Shown: in pieces, positions 1 through 5,899 of the stretch
How positions within the stretch are numbered: the stretch's first letter is position 1
Layout of the letters: each line of letters opens with the position of its first letter
Source of the DNA: an uncultured Lysobacterales bacterium
GTDB taxonomy: Bacteria; Pseudomonadota; Gammaproteobacteria; Xanthomonadales; Xanthomonadaceae
Direction of reading: 5' to 3'
Assembly: GCA_946886865.1 (NCBI GenBank)
Contig: CAMPJI010000119.1
Location: forward strand, 1-5,899
Length of the DNA stretch: 5,899 nucleotides
The notes under the pieces: generated by a model
What the model saw: the letters and a program-made list of their open reading frames with translations, nothing else
Databases searched by the model: none
Told to the model about the DNA's origin: nothing
Position numbers and translations under genes: made by a program

Positions 1-620
1 CCAACTGGGAAGAGCAACTGGAGTTCTTCAGCATCAAGGTGCCCGACGGCCCGCTCACCTCGCGACTGAAGGACATCAGGCCCGGCGACCGCATCCTGAT
101 CGGCCGCAAGCCGACCGGCACCCTGCTGATCCACGACCTGCACCCCGGCCGCAACCTGTACCTGTTGGGCACCGGCACCGGCTTCGCGCCGTGGCTGTCG
201 ATCGTCAAGGACCCGGACACCTACGAGCGCTTCGAGCGCGTGATCCTGTGCCACGGCGTGCGCCACGCACGGGACCTGGCCTATCGCGACTACATCGAGA
301 ACGAGCTGCCCCGGCACGAGTTCCTGGGCGAGACGATCGCCCGGAGGCTGCACTACTACCCGGCCGTCACGCGCGAGCCGTTCGAGCACCGCGGCCACGA
401 CCATCGCGGCCGCATGACCGACCTGATGGCCACCGGCGAGATGATGCGGCAGCTGGGCATCGATGCGTTGGACCCCGCGCACGACCGCGCCATGATCTGC
501 GGCAGCCCGCAGATGCTGGCCGACTTCCGCGCCCTGCTGGACGGCCGCGGCTTCACCGCCGCGCCGCGCATCGGCACGCCCGGCCAGTACGTGTTCGAGC
601 GCGCGTTCGTCGAGAAGTAG
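1..620 (+). CDS. fpr: Ferredoxin/flavodoxin-NADP+ reductase, 5'-truncated by window edge
   Basis: This cytoplasmic FAD enzyme passes electrons between NADPH and ferredoxin or flavodoxin, and in bacteria is often tied to oxidative-stress defence and Fe-S metabolism. The reading frame is open from base 3 (N-W-E-E-Q-L-E-F-F-S-I-K) to the TAG at 618-620, giving 205 residues. Family members are about 258 residues, so roughly the first 53 are missing, including the RxYS flavin motif that should lie just before base 1. Visible motifs are GTGTGFAP (168-191), which forms the NADP-side nucleotide loop, CHGVR (249-263) and MICGSP (492-509). The C-terminus AFVEK is the tail type of Azotobacter/Rhodobacter-like bacterial FPRs, in which the aromatic residue packs on the flavin. 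An internal GTG at 39 is not the true start, because homology continues upstream of it. The gene converges on a minus-strand gene six bases downstream. Family identification is very secure; the physiological partner is not visible here. Confidence 0.95.
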   Translation, partial: NWEEQLEFFSIKVPDGPLTSRLKDIRPGDRILIGRKPTGTLLIHDLHPGRNLYLLGTGTGFAPWLSIVKDPDTYERFERVILCHGVRHARDLAYRDYIENELPRHEFLGETIARRLHYYPAVTREPFEHRGHDHRGRMTDLMATGEMMRQLGIDALDPAHDRAMICGSPQMLADFRALLDGRGFTAAPRIGTPGQYVFERAFVEK

Positions 621-626
621 GCGCGC

Positions 627-1022
627 TCAGCGCTCGCCGTGGCGCAGCCACACGGCCGCGTCCATGCGGTTGGCGAACACGCGCACGGTGAAGCCGCGTT
701 CGCGCGCGAGGATCTCCGCCACCTCCACCTGCGGCAGGCGTTCGGCGATCGCCTCCACGTAGGCGATGCGCACGTGATCCAGGCCCTCCCCGTCCAGCGC
801 GTCCAGAAACCCGGGCAACGCCTCCGGCGGTATCGGCGGCCCGTCCATGTCGTCCTCCACCAGCAGGGTGAGCGCGGCCGTGCGTCGCACTTCCGCGGCG
901 ATCTCCCGCCAGCAGGCGACGGTGGTGGGCAGGTCGTCCTTGTGGCCCACCACCCGCACGTGCAGGTGGCGGCCTTCCAGCGTGAACCGCATGCGGTAGC
1001 GGTTGCGCTCGGCAACGGGCAT
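627..1022 (-). CDS. Small SpoIIAA/STAS-like alpha/beta protein, translationally coupled to glutathione peroxidase
   Basis: This is a 131-residue soluble protein with no signal peptide or membrane segment. I cannot assign a biochemical function. The predicted order is: beta strands at about 9-26 (RMRFTLEG, LHVRVVG), a helix at 31-47 (ACWREIAAEVRR), a strand at 50-57 (ALTLLVED), a helix at 66-78, a strand at 83-89 (HVRIAYVE), a helix at 91-109 and a final strand/helix with FANRMDAAVWLR (116-127). This alternation, with a C-terminal 'F...DAAxWL' ending, resembles SpoIIAA-like (STAS/SEC14-type) proteins. No conserved phosphorylatable serine of a true anti-sigma antagonist is evident. The ATG at 1022-1020 shares its A with the TGA of the peroxidase gene (TGATG on the minus strand). 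Only a weak GAGG lies about a dozen bases upstream, so coupling to the peroxidase is likely. A second Met (residue 11) is a possible start. A longer in-frame extension back to 1187 would overlap the peroxidase heavily and is rejected. Confidence 0.8.
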   Translation of the reverse strand: MPVAERNRYRMRFTLEGRHLHVRVVGHKDDLPTTVACWREIAAEVRRTAALTLLVEDDMDGPPIPPEALPGFLDALDGEGLDHVRIAYVEAIAERLPQVEVAEILARERGFTVRVFANRMDAAVWLRHGER

Positions 1023-1504
1023 CACGCGAGCGCCGCCTCGATATCGGCGGCCAGCGACGCCGGGGTCTCCGTGGGGGCATAGCGTTTGATGACGTGGCCG
1101 TCGCGACCCACCAGGAACTTGGTGAAGTTCCACTTGATCGCGTCGATCCCGAGGAAGCCGCCTTTCTCGTCCTTCAGCCAGGCCCACAGGGGGTGGGCGT
1201 CACCGCCGTTGACGTCGACCTTGGAAAACATCGGGAACGTCACGTCGTAGCGCAGCGAGCAGAAGTCCTTGATCTCCGCTTCGTCACCCGGCTCCTGGTG
1301 GCCGAACTGGTCGCACGGAAAGCCCAGAACTACCAGGCCGCGCGCGGCGTACTCGCGGGCGAGCTTTTCCAGGCCCGCGTACTGCGGGGTGAACCCGCAC
1401 TGGGAGGCCACGTTGACGATCAGCAGCACCTTGCCGCGGAACTCGTCCAGGGTGCGCGGTGCGCCGTCGATGTCGGTGGCGGTGAAGTCGTAGGCGGTGG
1501 GCAT
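1022..1504 (-). CDS. gpx: Glutathione peroxidase family protein (cysteine type)
   Basis: This protein reduces hydrogen peroxide or organic/lipid hydroperoxides. Bacterial cysteine homologues commonly use thioredoxin rather than glutathione. The 160-residue length matches the short, non-tetrameric class. The peroxidatic cysteine is C36 in NVASQCGFT. The second signature, GFPCDQFGHQEPG, holds C64 and the active-site Q66. W125 and N126 in KWNFTKF complete the Cys-Gln-Trp-Asn tetrad. C82 in DFCSLRYDVTFPMF is at the position of the resolving cysteine of thioredoxin-dependent homologues. Residue 65 is Asp where the classic signature FPCNQFG has Asn. There is no signal peptide, so it is cytoplasmic. 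I chose the ATG at 1504 because GGAGG lies 8 bases upstream and the protein then begins directly with the family fold (YDFTATDIDG). The ATG at 1531 would add nine non-conserved residues and place the Shine-Dalgarno inside the gene. It is first in a two-gene unit with the SpoIIAA-like gene. Confidence 0.95.
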   Translation of the reverse strand: MPTAYDFTATDIDGAPRTLDEFRGKVLLIVNVASQCGFTPQYAGLEKLAREYAARGLVVLGFPCDQFGHQEPGDEAEIKDFCSLRYDVTFPMFSKVDVNGGDAHPLWAWLKDEKGGFLGIDAIKWNFTKFLVGRDGHVIKRYAPTETPASLAADIEAALA

Positions 1505-1512
1505 GGGTGGAA

Positions 1513-1517
1513 CCTCC
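1513..1517 (-). promoter_or_regulatory. Shine-Dalgarno GGAGG for the glutathione peroxidase gene
   Basis: On the minus strand the sequence reads ACGGAGGTTCCACCCATG. GGAGG sits 8 bases before the ATG at 1504, a good ribosome-binding geometry. This decides the start in favour of 1504 over the upstream in-frame ATG at 1531. Between here and the hairpin at 1629 I looked for a -35/-10 pair on the minus strand and found nothing convincing. Confidence 0.75.
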
Positions 1518-1628
1518 GTGTCGGGTGGCATGTGGGACCGTCGATGAGCGCACGGGCGGCTGCAGGCGCGAAGTCAGTCACGGCCGGTGGAGCGGCGGCG
1601 GAGTCCGTCGCGACCCACGTCGCTCACG

Positions 1629-1674
1629 GAACGCCCGCCCCCTTCTTCGCGGCTGAGGCCGCGCCCGGGCGTTC
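1629..1674. repeat. Compound GC-rich inverted repeat (possible transcript end or REP-like hairpin)
   Basis: An outer perfect 9-bp stem (GAACGCCCG at 1629-1637 with CGGGCGTTC at 1666-1674) encloses a perfect 6-bp stem (CGCGGC at 1648-1653 with GCCGCG at 1658-1663) and a TGAG loop. On the left the two stems are separated by a C-rich/CTTCTT stretch. The right arm reaches the last base of the amidohydrolase TAG codon, so the structure sits exactly at the 3' end of that gene and upstream of the peroxidase operon. No T-tract follows on either strand. It is therefore not a textbook intrinsic terminator; it could stabilise the 3' end or assist termination. Its role is inferred from position only. Confidence 0.55.
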
Positions 1675-3725
1675 TACCGCGCCTGCGGCTTCACCGGCGC
1701 GGCAAACGGCTTGATGCCCAGCGCCTGGTGGATCTCGCTGGGGTAATAGACCGTATCGCCCTTCAAAACCATTGCAACCTGGCGGATGGTTGAGATGTCG
1801 GCCGTCGGATCGCCGTCGACCAGGATCAGGTCGGCCCGCTTGCCTGGCGCGATCGAGCCGCGGTCGTCCAGCACACCGGCGACCTTCGCCGCGTTCCAGG
1901 TGGCCGTCTGCAGCGACTCGCCCGGGGTCAGGCCGGCCTGCACGTACAGCTCGAGCTCGCGCTGGAGCGTGAAACCCGGCATCTCGTCGGTGCCGGCCAC
2001 GATCGGAATGCCGGCCTCGTGCATCAGACCCACGAATTCCACCAGCTTGTCGTAGCTCTTCTCGTAGGTCGCCGCCGTCGCGTCGTCCGGGATCTTCATC
2101 TGCGCCACGCGCAGGTTGCGCTGCAGGTCCGGCGGCAGGTGGTCGGCAACGGCCGCAAACGCCTGCGACACCTCGCCCGCACGGTGGCGGATGAAATCGA
2201 ACGTCGCCAGCGTCGGGTCGACCACCACCTCCTCGCGTGCCAGGAGGTCGATGAAGTCGCGCACCGGCGGACTGTCGAAATCCAGGCCCGCGGTCTTGTC
2301 GGCCACCAGGTAGAACCGGGTCAACGTGCGGGTGTCGGTGGTGTCGTCGACGAAGAAATTCAGCAGCAGCTGGTTGATGTGCTGGATCTCGTCATAGCCC
2401 TGCTCGACGACATCGCTGGCACGCATGAACGCCGGCACGTGGCCGCTGACACGCAGTCCCTTTTCATGGGCGTAGGCCGCCGTTTCACGCAGCAGGTCCT
2501 TGGGGAACGAGTTGTAGATCTTGACTTGCGGGTAGCCGTTGGCGGCGTACCAGTCCACGGCCTCCTTCGCCTCGTCCAGCGTCTTGATGACAAACCCGTT
2601 GCGCGCGGAAAACTCGCTCTCGCCCTCGATGAAGCCGGCCGCGACGACGCGCGGCGACATCAGGACGCCGCTCTTCTCGTCGGCGATCAGCTGCTGCAGC
2701 GTGGTGTTGTCGTTGCCCATGTCGCGCACCGTGGTGACGCCCGCGGCCAGGTGCAGACCACCGCCCCAGCGGTCGATGTGGCCATGGCTGTCGAACAGGC
2801 CGGGCAGCAGCGTACGGCCCGCGGCATCGATCACCTGGTCGGCCACCGCCTGCTCACTGCCACCGCCGGCCACCGACACGATGCGTCCGTCGCGCACCAG
2901 CACGTCGCTGGCCACACCGGTCGTCCCGGTCTCGCTGTCGAACACGCGCGCGTTGCGGATCAGCGTGGTGCCCTTGACCCGGTGCGCCAGGCGGCCCTGA
3001 AGGGCGACCAGCGCCTCGGCCTCGGCCGCCTTCTGGCGGGTTTCGAGCGCGGCGGCGTCGGCTTCGTAGCCGGCCTCCACCAGTTGCACGAACCCGGGAT
3101 AGATGAAGGCGAACAGGCGAGGCGATTCGCCCGTGGTCGTCCACGCGAAGGTCGGAGTCAGGCCGACGCCGGTCAGTGCGACCAGCTGTACGTCACGGGC
3201 GCGGTCGCCCTCGCCCACCTGCGCATCGGCGAGCTTGCGCATGGTCAACGTGCCGCCGGGGATCAGCGGCAGCCGCCCGTCCTCGCGTGCGGCCAAGGCG
3301 GAAATCGCCACGGCGAATGCCTGCGGCGTGCCGCCCAGCGGGGTGTACATCGCGGTGCCGTCCAGCTCCGCAGTGCCTTCGTCGGAGGTTGAGGTCCAGC
3401 GGGCGGTGTCGCCGTCGCGACTGAACGACTCGGCGACGGGCGCGCCGAAGGTGGACTCGCCTTTCACCTCGTAGGTCAGGAACGTCCCGTCTTCGGCCAG
3501 CGTGTAGCGCTCGCTCAGCTCGGGGCCGCGGCCGTTGTCCTTGAAGATGAACTCCACGGTCGTCTCGCCGCCCTCGCTCCACGTCACCGTCTGGTGCCCG
3601 GCCTGCTTGCCTCCGTCCACCAGTGCCACGTAGCGGAGGGTCTCCGCCGCAAGCGGGGTGGAGGCCATCCACCCCAACACGACCGCGACCGCAACGCCCG
3701 ACCACCTGCGCTTTGCCGGCTTCAT
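1674..3725 (-). CDS. Exported metal-dependent amidohydrolase with extra N-terminal domain (imidazolonepropionase-like)
   Basis: This 683-residue enzyme is predicted to be periplasmic. The signal peptide covers about residues 1-27 (KRR, hydrophobic core VAVAVVLGW, cleavage after PLAA). Residues 28-220 form a beta-rich front domain I do not recognise, followed by an Ala/Glu-rich helical linker (221-248). The amidohydrolase part begins with GTTLIRNARVFD (252-263). All the expected metal-site residues of the carboxylated-lysine class are present: DSHGH (H314, H316), VKIYNS (K402), SGHVP (H429), IQHIN (H449) and AGTDE (D580). GVTTVRDMG (329-337) and the C-terminal GSIAPGKRADLILVDGDP (623-640) are typical of this group, which includes dipeptidases and other amide-bond hydrolases; the substrate cannot be read from sequence. 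The start is supported by AGGGGAGA a few bases before the ATG. It is divergent from the peptidase gene at 3906. The family assignment is firm; a function as a peptidase is inference. Confidence 0.93.
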   Translation of the reverse strand: MKPAKRRWSGVAVAVVLGWMASTPLAAETLRYVALVDGGKQAGHQTVTWSEGGETTVEFIFKDNGRGPELSERYTLAEDGTFLTYEVKGESTFGAPVAESFSRDGDTARWTSTSDEGTAELDGTAMYTPLGGTPQAFAVAISALAAREDGRLPLIPGGTLTMRKLADAQVGEGDRARDVQLVALTGVGLTPTFAWTTTGESPRLFAFIYPGFVQLVEAGYEADAAALETRQKAAEAEALVALQGRLAHRVKGTTLIRNARVFDSETGTTGVASDVLVRDGRIVSVAGGGSEQAVADQVIDAAGRTLLPGLFDSHGHIDRWGGGLHLAAGVTTVRDMGNDNTTLQQLIADEKSGVLMSPRVVAAGFIEGESEFSARNGFVIKTLDEAKEAVDWYAANGYPQVKIYNSFPKDLLRETAAYAHEKGLRVSGHVPAFMRASDVVEQGYDEIQHINQLLLNFFVDDTTDTRTLTRFYLVADKTAGLDFDSPPVRDFIDLLAREEVVVDPTLATFDFIRHRAGEVSQAFAAVADHLPPDLQRNLRVAQMKIPDDATAATYEKSYDKLVEFVGLMHEAGIPIVAGTDEMPGFTLQRELELYVQAGLTPGESLQTATWNAAKVAGVLDDRGSIAPGKRADLILVDGDPTADISTIRQVAMVLKGDTVYYPSEIHQALGIKPFAAPVKPQAR

Positions 3726-3779
3726 CGCACTCTCCCCTGTGGTGTCGATGCCGGTGCATGGGCGCCCGGCGACTGGGCG

Positions 3780-3785
3780 AGTCTA
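3780..3785 (-). promoter_or_regulatory. Candidate -10 element for the amidohydrolase gene
   Basis: On the minus strand this reads GCTAGACT, with TAGACT as a -10-like hexamer. Transcription would begin about 45-50 bases before the ATG at 3725. A -35 at 17 bp spacing would be CTCTGG (3803-3808), a poor match. A short perfect dyad, CGGGC-TGT-GCCCG (3790-3802), lies in the spacer and could be an operator or chance in GC-rich DNA. This is a weak call. Confidence 0.25.
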
Positions 3786-3891
3786 GCGCCGGGCTGTGCC
3801 CGCCAGAGCGTGTTGCAGCGCAGCAATCGCCATGCCTTTCGTCATGGGCCGGTTCAACGCCCTTCCGGTAGGCTTGACGGTTCCTTACGAC

Positions 3892-3895
3892 GAGG
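3892..3895 (+). promoter_or_regulatory. Weak Shine-Dalgarno (GAGG) for the M3 peptidase gene
   Basis: GAGG lies 10 bases before the ATG at 3906, a slightly long but usable spacing. The predicted product then starts with a complete signal peptide, which supports this start. Of the rest of the 3726-3905 intergenic stretch, I see no convincing plus-strand promoter. A TTGACG at 3874-3879 has no acceptable -10 partner at normal spacing. Confidence 0.45.
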
Positions 3896-3905
3896 TTCCC
3901 GTCTT

Positions 3906-5899
3906 ATGAAGCATCCGCTTGCCCTGGCGCTGGCCGTGGCCATTGCCGCCACCGCCGCGCCCGCCTTCGCACAGACCGCCACCGCCGAGACGTCCGTGAC
4001 CGCCGAAGCCAGCAACCCGTTCTTCGCCGAGAGCACCCTGCCGCTCAAGTACCCGCACTTCGACAAGATCAAGGACAGCCACTTCGCGCCGGCCTTCGAT
4101 CGCGGCATGGCCGAGCACCTGGCCGAGGTCGAGGCGATTGCCAACAACCCCGAACCGGCGACCTTCGACAACACCATCCTGGCCCTGGAGCAGGCCGGCG
4201 ACGTGCTCAACCGCACCGCCACCGTGTTCTTCTCGCTGCTGGGCGCCGACACCAACGACACCCGCCAGAAGCTGCAGGCCGAGTACGCGCCTAAGCTGTC
4301 GGCCCACAGCGATGCCATCACGCTGAACCCCGAGCTGTTCGCCCGCATCCAGTCGCTGTACGACCAGCGCGACTCGCTGGGCCTGGACGCGCAGGGCGTG
4401 CGCCTGGTCGAGCGTTACCACACCGATTTCGTCCGTGCCGGCGCCAAGCTCGACGAGACGCAGAAGGCGCGCCTGCGCGAGATCAACGGTGAGCTGGCCA
4501 AGCTGGGCACCCAGTTCAGCCAGAACGTGCTGAAGGAAGTGAACGCCTCGGCGATCACCGTCGACACGCTCGAAGAGCTCGACGGCCTGTCCGAGGGCGC
4601 GATCGCCGCCGCCAGGGAAGCGGCCAAGTCGCGTGGGCTGGATGGCAAGTACGTCATCACCCTGCAGAACACCACCGGCCAGCCGCCCAACACCTACCTG
4701 ACCAACCGTGACCTGCGCCAGAAGCTGCACGAGGCCTCGGTCTCCCGCGGCAGCCGCGGCAACGAGTTCGACAACACCGGCATCGTCTCGCAGGTGCTGA
4801 AGCTGCGTGCCGAGCGCGCCAAGATGCTGGGCTATGACACGCACGCCGAGTACGTGCTGGCTGATGAGACCGCCAAGAACCCGGAAGCCGTCAACGCCAT
4901 GCTGCAGCGCCTGGCCCCGGCCGCGGTCGCCAACGCGCGCCGCGAGGGCGCCCTGCTGCAGGCCATGATCGACAAGGAACAGGCCGCCAAGGGCGAGCCG
5001 AGCTTCGAGCTGCAGCCGTGGGACTGGGCCTACTACGCCGAGAAGGTCCGCCAGGACCAGTACGCGTTCGACGAGTCGGAGCTCAAGCCGTACTTCGAGA
5101 TGAAGAACGTGCTGGAGAACGGCGTGTTCCATGCCGCCAACCAGCTGTACGGCATCAGCTTCAAGCAGCGCACCGACCTGCCCAAGTACCACCCGGACAC
5201 CTGGACGTACGACGTCATGGACAAGGACGGCAGCCAGCTGGCGATCTTCATCTTCGACCCGTATGCGCGCGACTCCAAGCGCGGCGGTGCGTGGATGAAC
5301 TCCTACGTCTCGCAGTCCGAGCTGGAAGGCACCAAGCCGGTCGTGGCCAACCACCAGAACATCCCCAAGCCGTCCGAGGGTGAGCCCACCCTGCTGACCT
5401 GGGACGAAGTGACCACGATGTTCCACGAGTTCGGCCATGCGCTGCACGGCATGTTCTCGGACGTGAAGTACCCGATGTTCTCCGGCACCAGCGTGCCGCG
5501 CGACTTCGTGGAGTTCCCGTCGCAGGTCAACGAGATGTGGGCCGACTGGCCGAGCGTTCTGGCGAACTACGCCAAGCACCACGAGACCGGCGAGCCGATG
5601 CCCAAGGCGCTGCTGGACAAGGTCGTGGCCGCCGCCAAGTTCAACCAGGGCTTTGCCACCACCGAGTACCTGGGCGCGGCGATGATCGACCAGGAGTACC
5701 ACCAGCTCACCGCCGACCAGCTGCCCGCCCCGGACGAGGTCATGGATTTCGAGGCCGCCTCGCTCAAGAAGGTCGGCCTGGACTACGCCCCGGTGCCGCC
5801 GCGTTACCGCACGCCGTACTTCAGCCACATCATGGGCGGCTACTCGGCCGGCTACTACGCCTACATCTGGTCGGAGGTGCTGGACGCCAACACCGTCGC
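3906..5899 (+). CDS. dcp: Exported M3-family zinc metallopeptidase, peptidyl-dipeptidase Dcp-like; 3'-truncated by window edge
   Basis: Dcp removes dipeptides from the C-terminus of oligopeptides. The frame is open from the ATG at 3906 to the window end: 664 codons with no stop. E. coli Dcp is 681 residues and lacks a signal peptide, so only a few dozen residues should be missing. A signal peptide is clear: MKHP, the hydrophobic core LALALAVAIAATA, then cleavage after AFA at residue 22, so the protein is periplasmic. A linker follows to about residue 36, then a helical N-terminal region. The catalytic zinc motif is HEFGH (H507, E508, H511) and the third ligand is E536 in RDFVEFPSQ. The substrate-binding histidine and tyrosines of the family align as H641, Y646, Y650 and Y653 in HIMGGYSAGYYAYIW. 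The AGYYAYIW form fits Dcp better than oligopeptidase A. All catalytic residues are intact. It is divergently arranged with the exported amidohydrolase. The M3 family is certain; Dcp versus another M3 subgroup is likely but not proven. Confidence 0.95.
   Translation, partial: MKHPLALALAVAIAATAAPAFAQTATAETSVTAEASNPFFAESTLPLKYPHFDKIKDSHFAPAFDRGMAEHLAEVEAIANNPEPATFDNTILALEQAGDVLNRTATVFFSLLGADTNDTRQKLQAEYAPKLSAHSDAITLNPELFARIQSLYDQRDSLGLDAQGVRLVERYHTDFVRAGAKLDETQKARLREINGELAKLGTQFSQNVLKEVNASAITVDTLEELDGLSEGAIAAAREAAKSRGLDGKYVITLQNTTGQPPNTYLTNRDLRQKLHEASVSRGSRGNEFDNTGIVSQVLKLRAERAKMLGYDTHAEYVLADETAKNPEAVNAMLQRLAPAAVANARREGALLQAMIDKEQAAKGEPSFELQPWDWAYYAEKVRQDQYAFDESELKPYFEMKNVLENGVFHAANQLYGISFKQRTDLPKYHPDTWTYDVMDKDGSQLAIFIFDPYARDSKRGGAWMNSYVSQSELEGTKPVVANHQNIPKPSEGEPTLLTWDEVTTMFHEFGHALHGMFSDVKYPMFSGTSVPRDFVEFPSQVNEMWADWPSVLANYAKHHETGEPMPKALLDKVVAAAKFNQGFATTEYLGAAMIDQEYHQLTADQLPAPDEVMDFEAASLKKVGLDYAPVPPRYRTPYFSHIMGGYSAGYYAYIWSEVLDANTV

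Noticed and set aside
623..633. GCGC-TCA-GCGC mini-hairpin between the convergent genes as a terminator
   Set aside because: The stem is only four base pairs, its three-base loop is a stop codon and no T-tract follows on either strand; this is likely chance in GC-rich sequence.
1023..1187. N-terminal extension of the SpoIIAA-like protein up to an ATG at 1187
   Set aside because: The added residues are Arg/Gly-rich out-of-frame translation of the peroxidase C-terminus, and the coupled ATG at 1022 directly precedes the folded region.
1022..1504. Selenocysteine version of glutathione peroxidase
   Set aside because: The catalytic position is an ordinary Cys codon (NVASQCG), with no in-frame TGA at the active site.
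1094..1714. Plus-strand open frame of about 206 codons across the peroxidase gene and intergenic region
   Set aside because: It is antisense to a fully conserved glutathione peroxidase and shows no motifs or plausible ribosome-binding context.
2019..3392. Open frame of about 457 codons on the plus strand, opposite the amidohydrolase
   Set aside because: It is His/Arg/Val/Gln-rich with no domain features and lies wholly inside the well-supported amidohydrolase gene; it is an antisense shadow.
3885..5828. Open frame of about 647 codons on the minus strand, opposite the M3 peptidase
   Set aside because: Its translation is a low-complexity Val/Leu/Gly/Arg/His mixture with no recognisable motif, while the plus strand encodes an intact M3 peptidase with every catalytic residue. 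Long antisense open frames are expected in GC-rich DNA with strong third-position bias.

Overview
This is a GC-rich stretch of ordinary-looking bacterial chromosome with strong G/C preference at third codon positions. The protein families, the closely packed genes and the two proteins with Sec-type signal peptides suggest a gammaproteobacterium of the Xanthomonadaceae (Lysobacter/Luteimonas-like). That placement is an inference from family resemblance, not a search result. I see no mobile element, CRISPR array, tRNA or rRNA.

Layout. (a) 1-620, plus strand: the C-terminal four-fifths of a ferredoxin/flavodoxin-NADP+ reductase (fpr), cut by the left edge. (b) 627-1022 and 1022-1504, minus strand: a two-gene unit. 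It is read first as a cysteine-type glutathione peroxidase and then, through a one-base TGATG stop/start overlap, as a small alpha/beta protein resembling SpoIIAA/STAS-type proteins. The unit converges on fpr with six bases between stop codons. (c) 1505-1673: an intergenic stretch with a clear Shine-Dalgarno for the peroxidase and a compound GC-rich hairpin just after the next gene. (d) 1674-3725, minus strand: a large exported metal-dependent amidohydrolase with an additional N-terminal domain of about 200 residues. (e) 3726-3905: a divergent intergenic region. (f) 3906 to the right edge, plus strand: an exported M3-family zinc metallopeptidase, best matched to peptidyl-dipeptidase Dcp, missing only its last few dozen residues.

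Functionally, fpr and the peroxidase both bear on redox balance and oxidative stress. The divergent amidohydrolase and Dcp are both predicted to act in the periplasm and could plausibly cooperate in peptide breakdown. I do not see a convincing new multi-gene system. The points most worth a second look are the coupled peroxidase/SpoIIAA-like pair, the uncharacterised front domain of the amidohydrolase, and the compound hairpin at its 3' end.
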